DNA of 5,268 nt, taken from Candidatus Hydrogenedentota bacterium. Lineage in GTDB: Bacteria; Hydrogenedentota; Hydrogenedentia; Hydrogenedentales; SLHB01. Position 1 is the stretch's first letter. Every line of letters starts with the position of its first letter. Under the pieces are notes generated by a model, which had not been told where the DNA came from, ran no database searches, and saw only the letters and a program-made list of their open reading frames with translations. This document shows, piece by piece, positions 1-5,268 of the stretch. Location of the stretch: contig PUOI01000291.1 in assembly GCA_003552765.1 (NCBI GenBank), positions 1 to 5,268 of the forward strand, given 5' to 3'. Position numbers and translations under genes: made by a program.

Positions 1-787
1 GAGTGGGGGGAAGATGGAACCGCAAGCGGCAGCAATCCGCCTCATCCGCGAGATCCGTCACGGCGCGAATGAGATGGGCTTGGGCGGAGCGTTCGGCCGC
101 GCCAGCTTCCAAGACATCGAGGTGCTGGCTGCCGTGGCGGGTGGTGATGGCATAGGCGAGCACGGCGCCATCGGCATCGGTGAGAACGTGGGCGTCTTCG
201 TGCTGGGTCCATTTGTTGGTGAAATGGGCCGTGCTGCGCAACACAGAGAATGGGGCGATGGCGTCGTTGGCGTTGTGAATGCGTTGAATGGCCGCCAAGT
301 CGCCGGGTTTGGCGGGGCGGATCGTGTGGGGAGCCTCGAAGGTCAACCCCTCGGCCACGTCCAGCAAGATGAAGTACTCGGGGAACACCGGTGTGAAACC
401 CAGCGGATAATGCAGGCGGGGATCGCCAAAGAGAAGCGCCAAGTGGTATTTGCGGCTGCGCAGATGCCTTAAGGCATCCTCAAGCAAGAGGCGCGCGATG
501 CCCGCGTTCTTCTGGCGGGCCACCATGGGTCCCGGTCCGAGCCCGCCCACCTTGAGGCGCGCTTCGCCCAAGCGGACCGTTTCGCTCGTGATTCGCAGGA
601 CGCCAGCCAGTTCGTTCCCCGCAAAGGCCACGCGGGTGTAGTCGGCGGACGAACTCGGGTACGCGGCGCTGTATCCATTGCGCCAGTATACAGCCGGAGC
701 CCCCTGCTCGGCGAATGTGCGCGCCAGCAGGCCGTGTGCCCGCCGTAATTCTTGCTCGTTTTGTGGCGCTCTTATTGCGAGTTCCAT
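1..787 (-). CDS. GNAT family N-acetyltransferase, two GNAT-like halves, C-terminus cut by window edge
   Basis: Reading the minus strand from the ATG at 787 gives about 262 residues with no stop before the left edge, so the C-terminus is missing. The protein opens with MELAIRAP, the usual first strand of a GNAT fold. Near residues 89-102 it has V-A-R-Q-K-N-A-G-I-A-R-L-L-L, which fits the acetyl-CoA-binding loop and helix (K-x-x-G-I-A where R/Q-x-x-G-x-G/A is usual). At about 119-134 comes LLFGDPRLHYPLGFTPV, the signature seen in YhbS/Eis-like acetyltransferases (the G-D-P-x-x-Y-x-x-x-G-F pattern). A second GNAT-like start, TIRPAKPGDLAAIQRIH, follows near residue 155, suggesting the tandem layout of Eis-like enzymes. 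It presumably transfers acetyl from acetyl-CoA to an amine; the substrate is unknown. An in-frame ATG at 802 is an alternative start, and the frame stays open back to 926. Neither ATG has a clear Shine-Dalgarno sequence; 787 was chosen because it sits just before the fold. Family is fairly sure, function is not. Confidence 0.85.
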   Translation of the reverse strand, partial: MELAIRAPQNEQELRRAHGLLARTFAEQGAPAVYWRNGYSAAYPSSSADYTRVAFAGNELAGVLRITSETVRLGEARLKVGGLGPGPMVARQKNAGIARLLLEDALRHLRSRKYHLALLFGDPRLHYPLGFTPVFPEYFILLDVAEGLTFEAPHTIRPAKPGDLAAIQRIHNANDAIAPFSVLRSTAHFTNKWTQHEDAHVLTDADGAVLAYAITTRHGSQHLDVLEAGAAERSAQAHLIRAVTDLADEADCCRLRFHLPPT

Positions 788-1102
788 GGGGACTTGGCCC
801 ATCCAACCGGAGTTGGCTGGCGCATCGTGTTGGTTTCGGCGCGGCGGCAAAGCGTGCGCCGCTGTGGAAACATGGGTGTCTTCTTCTAACCAAGGCTGCG
901 TTTCCCTCTCGGGGGGAATGCGCGGTCACGTGGTCTCAACGGACTATGGCGGGCGCGGTCCATGTTGCTGGGACCCTATTGGTCAAGCGCCCCCGCGCCT
1001 CCGGGACTTGTCCTTCGCGGATTCATTATGATCCTACCACATGGCGCGGGATGATTTCGCCCGTTCCTCAATCGCCGGGTAAGTGCGCTGCTCCAGGGAA
1101 CA
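788..1102. other. Intergenic stretch with no supported gene
   Basis: This is the upstream region of the acetyltransferase. All frames here that stay open are low-complexity, Arg/Pro/Gly/Ser-rich readings typical of chance open frames in high-GC DNA, and I recognise no protein family in them. The acetyltransferase frame itself stays open to a stop at 926-928, but the extra residues look non-coding. A CATAAT hexamer on the minus strand (bases 1025-1030) could be a -10 element for the acetyltransferase, but no convincing -35 lies at the right distance. The region probably holds that gene's promoter, without a site I can defend. Confidence 0.5.
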
Positions 1103-1238
1103 ACATCCCCCTTGATCCCCCTTCAAAGGGGGAATTTCCCAATCCAAAGGCGTCATACTGGCTGGGCCGCTGTTCACCCAACAGGTGAGCGAACCAATTC
1201 CCCCTTGGAAGGGGGTGGCCCGTAGGGCCGGGGGATGT
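1103..1238. repeat. Paired inverted palindromic repeat (REP/BIME-like element)
   Basis: The element is bounded by a perfect 9-base inverted repeat, ACATCCCCC at 1103-1111 and GGGGGATGT at 1230-1238. Inside it, GGGGGAATT (1128-1136) pairs with AATTCCCCC (1196-1204). Each half carries its own small hairpin: CCCCCTT/AAGGGGG at 1117-1132 and again at 1200-1215. The right half has an extra GGCCC-gta-GGGCC hairpin at 1217-1229. A further 5-base stem, CTGTT/AACAG, sits in the middle at 1170-1184. Reverse-complementing the left half aligns it with the right half (aattccccctt, then gaaggggg, a variable arm, then gggggatgt), so this is two copies of one unit facing each other around a spacer of about 60 bases. 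Such C-run/G-run palindromes are common as dispersed intergenic repeats in many environmental bacteria. It lies between two transcription units and codes for nothing I can support. Confidence 0.75.
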
Positions 1239-1294
1239 AAACGCCCCGCACACCGCCGTATCCGGCGATTGGGGCCGTTGCGGCGCGCATGCAA

Positions 1295-1323
1295 CAAGGC
1301 CGACCCCGGCGGGATCGGCCTTG
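1295..1323 (-). terminator. Probable terminator hairpin of the exporter operon
   Basis: A perfect 9-base stem (CAAGGCCGA at 1295-1303 with TCGGCCTTG at 1315-1323) is extended by a CCC/GGG pairing (1305-1307 with 1311-1313) past one mismatch, with a three-base loop. It begins 29 bases after the permease stop codon. On the minus strand the stem is followed only by a weak T-rich run (TTGTTG, counting from the stem's own end), so it is not a textbook rho-independent terminator. On the plus strand an A-rich, not T-rich, sequence follows, which favours minus-strand use. Position and stem strength support a role in ending or protecting the operon transcript. Confidence 0.6.
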
Positions 1324-1352
1324 ATAAGAAAACGCTTAGAGAGGGCGCAACG

Positions 1353-2645
1353 CTACTCGTGGCGCAGCGCCTCCACGGGGTCCATGTCGGCGGCGCGCAT
1401 GGCGGGGTAAATCCCGAAGATGACGCCGACCATGGCGGAGATGGTGAACGCGACTAGCGGGGCCCACAACGTGACGACGGTGGCCATCTCGGCGAAGTAG
1501 CTGATGACGAAAGGCACCGTGACCCCAAGCACCACGCCGACAATGCCTCCCGTGGCGGAGAGGAGCACCGTCTCGATAAGGAACTGCGTGACAATGTCTT
1601 TTCGTTTGGCCCCCAGCGCGCGCCGCACGCCGATCTCGCGCGTACGCTCCGTGACACTGGCCAGCATGATGTTCATGATGCCGATGCCGCCCACAATGAG
1701 CGATATCGCCGCGATGGAGCCCAACACGATGTTGAAGATGCGCTGGGTCTGCTCGGCTTGGCGAAGCAGTTCGAGCGGAACAATAATCTCGTAGTCTTGA
1801 TCGTTGCGGTATCGTTCCATCAGATCCTCGATGATCCCCGCCACGTTCACTACTTGATTCTGATCCTCCACGCGCACGGTTGCCTCGTGCAACTCGACGC
1901 GCTCCATGGACCGCGAGCCCGCGCTCTGTTCAACGATTAGTTCGCCAAAGCGGTTGCGCGATGCCGTCAAGGGGATAAACATCCGATGCGTACCGCCGCT
2001 TCCCTCCGCCTCGTCGTTGCCGGCGTGCCGGTCGTCGATGACGCCGATGATGCGGTAGTATTGCCGCTCCACCCGCACCGTGTTGCCCACGGGATTGTCC
2101 AACGGAAACAGCCGGCCCGCCGTGGCCCGATCGAGCACCGCCACGTTGAGGGACTGGTCCATTTCCTCGTCGGTGAAGAACCGGCCAAACACGACCGGGC
2201 TGTTGCTCATCTCGGGAAACCAGGGCACCGTACCGGCGACTACACCCCGGACGCGGCGGTCGGCGTTCCACAAATCGGTCCGTATGTTTCGCCCGGGGAC
2301 GATGATGTTGATGCCGGGAATGGTCTCGCGGATGCGGCGCACGTCGTCGTACGTGATGCCGTATTCCAGGACCCGGCTCTGTTGCTCAGCCGCGCCCCGG
2401 TCGTCCGGCGGTTCAACGCTGCGGACGATGATGTTGTTCGCGCCCAGTTCCCGAATCTGGGCCTGCGCCTCATGGCTGGCGCCTTCGCCGATGGCGAGCA
2501 TGGCGATGACGGAACACACCCCGAAGATGATGCCCAGGACGGTCAAGAACGAACGCAATTTGTGGCTCAAAATGCTCTTGAACCCCATTTGCAGCGTTCG
2601 CTTGAACCGAACGAAGTCAATACCGATAAGCCGTTCCAAGAACAT
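1353..2645 (-). CDS. MacB/FtsX-type ABC transporter permease (separate from its ATPase)
   Basis: The 430-residue protein is complete, from ATG at 2645 to TAG at 1353. It has the MacB membrane layout: a short cytoplasmic start, TM1 at about 32-54 (SFLTVLGIIFGVCSVIAMLA), a large periplasmic MacB_PCD-type domain at about 55-300, then TM2 (about 303-330), TM3 (about 355-382) and TM4 (about 393-415). The FtsX core is typical: GGIGIMNIMLASVTERTREI followed by GVRRALGAKRKDI at about 319-351, and the C-terminal YPAMRAADMDPVEALRHE. E. coli MacB fuses the ATPase to this part; here the ATPase is the preceding gene, as in YknY/YknZ. In this family the permease does not carry substrate through the inner membrane but transmits ATP-driven movement to the periplasm. 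It begins 13 bases after the ATPase stop with no strong Shine-Dalgarno sequence, so translational coupling is likely. The substrate is unknown; a lipoprotein-release (LolC/E) role is less likely given the HlyD-type partner. Confidence 0.95.
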   Translation of the reverse strand: MFLERLIGIDFVRFKRTLQMGFKSILSHKLRSFLTVLGIIFGVCSVIAMLAIGEGASHEAQAQIRELGANNIIVRSVEPPDDRGAAEQQSRVLEYGITYDDVRRIRETIPGINIIVPGRNIRTDLWNADRRVRGVVAGTVPWFPEMSNSPVVFGRFFTDEEMDQSLNVAVLDRATAGRLFPLDNPVGNTVRVERQYYRIIGVIDDRHAGNDEAEGSGGTHRMFIPLTASRNRFGELIVEQSAGSRSMERVELHEATVRVEDQNQVVNVAGIIEDLMERYRNDQDYEIIVPLELLRQAEQTQRIFNIVLGSIAAISLIVGGIGIMNIMLASVTERTREIGVRRALGAKRKDIVTQFLIETVLLSATGGIVGVVLGVTVPFVISYFAEMATVVTLWAPLVAFTISAMVGVIFGIYPAMRAADMDPVEALRHE

Positions 2646-2658
2646 TGGCGTACGTGTC

Positions 2659-3408
2659 CTATACCTTTGTTGTTTCGTCGCGCTCGACTTGCCCGTCCCG
2701 CAACCGGATGACGCGCCACGAGCGTTCGGCTACTTCTTCTTCGTGGGTTACCAGAATAAGGGTCTTGCCTTGTTGATGGAGTTCGTCAAAGATGTGCAGG
2801 ATCTCCTCCCCCGACGCGGTGTCCAGGTTTCCGGTGGGCTCGTCGGCCAGCAGGATATAGGGATCGTTGCTTAACGCGCGCGCGATGGCGACGCGTTGCT
2901 GTTGTCCGCCGGATAACTCGTACGGCCGGTGATCCAGCCGTTGGCCGAGCCCGACCAGCTTCGCCAGTTCAATGGCGCGGTCCCTGCATTCCTCTTCGCC
3001 GTGCCCCTGATAGTAGAGGGGCACCTCGATGTTCTCCACCACGTTGAGCTGGGCAATGAGGTTGTAGGATTGAAAGACAAACCCAATGCGCTTGCCCCGG
3101 ATGGTGGACAATTCATCGTCCTCCAATTGGGACACGTCTTCCGGGCCCAGGAAATACTGCCCCGATGTGGGCCGGTCCAAACAACCGAGCACGTTGAGCA
3201 TGGTGGACTTGCCGCACCCCGAGGGGCCCATGATGGTGATGTACTGCCCTTGAAGGAAATCCAGGGACAGGCCCCGCAGGGCCTCAACCGTGATGGGGCC
3301 CATCTGATAGGTCTTCGTGACATCCACCAGCCGCACCACGGCGCCGTTCGACTCCGGCACCGTGATCGGCTGCGTTATTTCCAGGCTTGATTCAATGCTT
3401 GCTTCCAC
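2659..3408 (-). CDS. MacB/LolD-type ABC transporter ATP-binding protein
   Basis: This complete 249-residue nucleotide-binding subunit hydrolyses ATP to power the permease encoded next. All motifs are intact: Walker A GPSGCGKST (61-69), Q-loop glutamine in VFQSYNL (Q113), ABC signature LSGGQQQR (165-172), Walker B YILLADE (184-190) with catalytic E190, D-loop GNLDT (193-197) and switch histidine in VTHEEE (H222). The TYQMGPITVEALRGLSL start (33-49) and the GNLDT D-loop are typical of the MacB/LolD/FtsE branch. The first 24 or so residues are an extra, poorly conserved leader before the fold. The start codon is GTG at 3408, chosen because AGAGGT lies six bases upstream; the next in-frame Met (residue 37) would delete the first strands. 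It follows the adaptor gene by 64 bases and precedes the permease by 13, which fits one operon. The protein should sit on the cytoplasmic face of the inner membrane. Confidence 0.97.
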   Translation of the reverse strand: MEASIESSLEITQPITVPESNGAVVRLVDVTKTYQMGPITVEALRGLSLDFLQGQYITIMGPSGCGKSTMLNVLGCLDRPTSGQYFLGPEDVSQLEDDELSTIRGKRIGFVFQSYNLIAQLNVVENIEVPLYYQGHGEEECRDRAIELAKLVGLGQRLDHRPYELSGGQQQRVAIARALSNDPYILLADEPTGNLDTASGEEILHIFDELHQQGKTLILVTHEEEVAERSWRVIRLRDGQVERDETTKV

Positions 3409-3414
3409 AGGTCT

Positions 3415-3420
3415 ACCTCT
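3415..3420 (-). promoter_or_regulatory. Ribosome binding site that sets the ATPase GTG start
   Basis: AGAGGT on the minus strand is followed by six bases (AGACCT) and then GTG at 3408. It is the best Shine-Dalgarno match seen in front of any gene here and decides the start of the ATPase in favour of the GTG. Confidence 0.65.
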
Positions 3421-3472
3421 ATCGGTAATAGCTCTGTTTACGTACGAAGAGAGAACATCCGGCAGTTAGCCG

Positions 3473-5268
3473 TTACGCCGCGCCGCCGCCCCGGCCACCG
3501 CCAGGGCCCATGCCGCCGCCCGAGCCGGGACCATCGCCGCCGCCAGGAGCCGCGCCGCCGCCAGGAGCCGCACCGCCGCTAGGCGCGGGGCGCTCGCCTT
3601 CCGCATCGTCAGGGGTGGGTACTTCCCTGTCGAGCGGGGTTTCCTCTTCGTCCTCGTCTTCCGTGGCGCGGTCTGGACGCGGCGGACGCAGCAAAACCTG
3701 CTCGCCTTCTTCGACGCCGCTCCTGATTTCGATGAAGCGGTCATTGTAGGCGCCCGTTTCCACGGGGCGGGCTTCAACGGTTCCGCCCCTGACCACATAC
3801 ACGTAGCGTTGGCGGCCATGGGACACCACGGCTTGCATCGGTGCGTAAACCACGTCGTCAAGGTAATTGATTACGATTTCGACCCTGGCGGTCATGCCGG
3901 GGCGCAGCCACTCGTAAGAGCCATCAATGGCGACCGTGGTGGGGAATACCCGCAGGTCGGGATTCAGCCAGCGGTGTCCCGAATCCGGGACCAGAGCGAC
4001 GCGGGTTACTTCGCCGCGGAGGGTCGCCTCGGGATGGGCGTCGGCCCGGACCCGCGCGGGCAAGCCGGTGCGAAGCCGGTTCACCATGGACTCGTGCACT
4101 TCCACCTCGACGGCCATCCTGTTCATGTCGGGGATCGCGAGAATCTCTTGGCGCTCCCGGACTTCGGTGCCTTCCTCGATGGGATCGTCGCCGCGGCCGC
4201 CCGCGGCGTATACCACAATGCCTTCGCGCTCGGCGCGGATGATACACGCCGCAATCTGTTCCTTTAGTTCGGCGAGCCGCCGCTCCTGCATGGCGTGGGT
4301 TGCCCTCGTTGAGCGGAGGTTCGCCTCCGACTGCGCGATTCGCGCGGAGGCTTGGCGCCGGGTGCGCTCCAGCCTGCGTTTGCGCTGCTCGTAATTCGAG
4401 ACCAGACTCTCCAATTCTCTCGGAAACTCGTACGTCATGAAGAGGTCGCGCGAGGTTTGTGCGGCGTCGCGCTGAATCTCACGGCGTTGGACCGAAAGGC
4501 GGTCCTGCTGCTCTTCCGAAGACGTGACAAAACCCTCCGCCAGCAGTTCCTCGGTCCACTCGTGGCGGGTTCGGGCCTGGCTCAACTCTTCCTCGGCCAA
4601 GGTGATGTTCGAGTCGAGGTCACGCAGGCGTTGCTGCGCTTCGCCGCCCAAGCGGGGATCGTCCAGCAAATTCTGGTAATCAAGCTCGATCTCGATCCCG
4701 CCGTCCTGTTCTATGCTGTCCATGTCAATGGGCGGCATGGCGTCGCCGGCGGCCGCGAAGTATTCCTGCTCATCCTCGGCGTCGTCATCCAGCTGCGCCA
4801 ATAGCTCCAGGCCAACGGCGGAGCCAAGATAACGTTCGAGATCCATGCGGGAGAACACCATGTCAAGTTCAGCGTCATGAATGTCGCTCTCGTTCTGGCT
4901 GATCTGGATCTCGTGTTGTTCGCGGGCCTCGGTGAGTGAGGCCAACGCGTTTTCGTAGGTGATCTCCTGCTGGGTGAGACTATCTTCGAGATCCGAGGAG
5001 TCGAGTTCCACCAGGATCAGCCCATTTTCTATGTCATCGGCGGTGACCGTATATCCTTCTTCGATGATGGACAGGATGGTGGTGCGTCCTTGCACCTGCG
5101 AACGAATCTCCTGGGCTTCGCGGGAGGTGACTTCGCCTCCCTCCACCACCGAGATTTCCAGCGGTCCCCGCCGGACCGGCGCCGTTGTTGCGCTGATGGA
5201 GCTTTCTCCAGCCTGCGTCCACCAGATGCCCGCGGCAAGAACCGCCACGGCGGCGATGCCGCCCTTCC
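3473..5268 (-). CDS. HlyD/MacA-like periplasmic adaptor (membrane-fusion) protein, N-terminus beyond window
   Basis: The reading frame is open from the right edge to TAA at 3473, giving about 597 visible residues. A GTG at 5248 is not a credible start because it cuts into the membrane anchor (KGGIAAVAVLAAGIWW), which continues upstream; the true start is outside. Numbering from that GTG: anchor 1-10; first half of the lipoyl/barrel-sandwich domain about 25-85 (ending GLILVELDSSDLEDSL); long alpha-hairpin about 86-335, rich in Glu, Gln and Arg; second lipoyl half about 336-373 (IRAEREGIVVYAAGG, then EEGTEVRERQEILAIPD); beta-barrel about 376-460; membrane-proximal domain about 463-520 (VVYAPMQAVV, YVYVV, VEEGEQVLLRPP). 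This order is that of MacA/HlyD/AcrA-type adaptors, which bridge an inner-membrane transporter and an outer-membrane channel. MacA is near 370 residues, so this one is much longer. The excess comes from an acidic insert in the hairpin (about 151-205) and an acidic then Gly/Pro-rich tail (525-591). It is followed by the ATPase and permease genes and is probably the first gene of the operon visible here. Confidence 0.93.
   Translation of the reverse strand, partial: KGGIAAVAVLAAGIWWTQAGESSISATTAPVRRGPLEISVVEGGEVTSREAQEIRSQVQGRTTILSIIEEGYTVTADDIENGLILVELDSSDLEDSLTQQEITYENALASLTEAREQHEIQISQNESDIHDAELDMVFSRMDLERYLGSAVGLELLAQLDDDAEDEQEYFAAAGDAMPPIDMDSIEQDGGIEIELDYQNLLDDPRLGGEAQQRLRDLDSNITLAEEELSQARTRHEWTEELLAEGFVTSSEEQQDRLSVQRREIQRDAAQTSRDLFMTYEFPRELESLVSNYEQRKRRLERTRRQASARIAQSEANLRSTRATHAMQERRLAELKEQIAACIIRAEREGIVVYAAGGRGDDPIEEGTEVRERQEILAIPDMNRMAVEVEVHESMVNRLRTGLPARVRADAHPEATLRGEVTRVALVPDSGHRWLNPDLRVFPTTVAIDGSYEWLRPGMTARVEIVINYLDDVVYAPMQAVVSHGRQRYVYVVRGGTVEARPVETGAYNDRFIEIRSGVEEGEQVLLRPPRPDRATEDEDEEETPLDREVPTPDDAEGERPAPSGGAAPGGGAAPGGGDGPGSGGGMGPGGGRGGGAA
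3476..3676 (-). other. Acidic then Gly/Pro-rich C-terminal tail of the adaptor
   Basis: The last 67 residues lie past the membrane-proximal domain. They begin with an acidic run (RATEDEDEEETPLDREV), pass through a Pro/Asp/Glu linker, and end in about 35 residues almost wholly of Gly, Ala and Pro with one Met and one Arg near the end. No fold is expected. Such tails are not part of the standard MacA/HlyD layout. In the topology expected for this family the tail would lie in the periplasm near the inner-membrane permease. Confidence 0.75.
3536..3571. repeat. Perfect 18-base tandem repeat inside the adaptor gene
   Basis: The unit GCCGCCGCCAGGAGCCGC occurs twice back to back (3536-3553 and 3554-3571), followed by a degenerate third copy at 3572-3586. 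The unit is a multiple of three, so changes in copy number would lengthen or shorten the Ala-Pro-Gly tail by six residues and keep the frame. Confidence 0.9.

Noticed and set aside
14..472. Plus-strand open frame of 152 residues at the left edge
   Set aside because: It is the mirror of the acetyltransferase on the minus strand; only the minus-strand reading gives recognisable GNAT motifs.
480..929. Minus-strand 149-residue frame overlapping the acetyltransferase start
   Set aside because: It overlaps the acetyltransferase in another frame, is Arg/Pro/Gly-rich and matches no family I know.
957..975. Small hairpin GGTCC/GGACC
   Set aside because: A 5-base stem with a 9-base loop is expected by chance in GC-rich DNA and lies next to no gene end.
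1025..1030. CATAAT on the minus strand, or TATGAT at 1027-1032 on the plus strand, as a promoter
   Set aside because: No convincing -35 box at 16-18 bases on the minus strand. On the plus strand the only TTGTCC lies 13 bases away and no plus-strand gene follows.
1103..1238. CRISPR array or insertion sequence as explanation of the repeat
   Set aside because: There are only two units, in inverted and not direct orientation, without regular spacers, and no transposase coding sequence between the ends.
1034..1297. Minus-strand 87-residue frame and smaller frames across the palindromic repeat
   Set aside because: They read straight through the inverted repeat and its hairpins; the residues simply reflect the C-run/G-run units.
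1986..2874. Long plus-strand open frames of over 200 residues opposite the permease and the ATPase end
   Set aside because: They are antisense to the strongly conserved MacB/FtsX permease and ABC ATPase. Their translations show no recognisable fold and have the composition expected for the opposite strand of GC-rich coding DNA.
5246..5248. GTG as the start of the adaptor
   Set aside because: The frame remains open to the window edge and the upstream residues continue the hydrophobic anchor after a lysine, so the real start lies outside.

Overview
The window is high-GC bacterial DNA in which every supported gene lies on the minus strand, so transcription runs from the right edge to the left. 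The organism is most likely a Gram-negative bacterium. The periplasmic-adaptor, ATPase and MacB-type permease set normally works across two membranes. The unusually long adaptor, with an acidic insert and a large coiled-coil hairpin, resembles adaptors I associate with Planctomycetota and related environmental lineages. That taxonomic guess is an inference of modest confidence.

Layout from right to left along transcription: (1) 5268-3473, a long HlyD/MacA-like membrane-fusion (periplasmic adaptor) protein whose N-terminus lies beyond the right edge; (2) a 64-base gap with a good ribosome binding site, then 3408-2659, a complete 249-residue MacB/LolD-type ABC ATPase starting at GTG; (3) after 13 bases, 2645-1353, a complete 430-residue MacB/FtsX-type permease; (4) a terminator-like hairpin at 1295-1323; (5) a 565-base non-coding stretch (788-1352) containing that hairpin and a paired inverted palindromic repeat (1103-1238); (6) 787-1, a GNAT N-acetyltransferase that runs off the left edge.

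Genes 1-3 look like one operon for a split MacAB-type (YknXYZ-like) mechanotransmission exporter. The ATPase drives the four-helix permease, whose periplasmic domain would couple to the adaptor and probably to an outer-membrane TolC-like channel that is not in this window. The substrate cannot be told from the sequence. The acetyltransferase appears to be a separate transcription unit with no evident functional link.

I do not see strong evidence for an undescribed system. The points most worth a second look are the unusual adaptor (acidic insert in the coiled-coil arm, acidic plus Gly/Pro-rich tail coded partly by a perfect 18-base tandem repeat) and the paired REP-like element.
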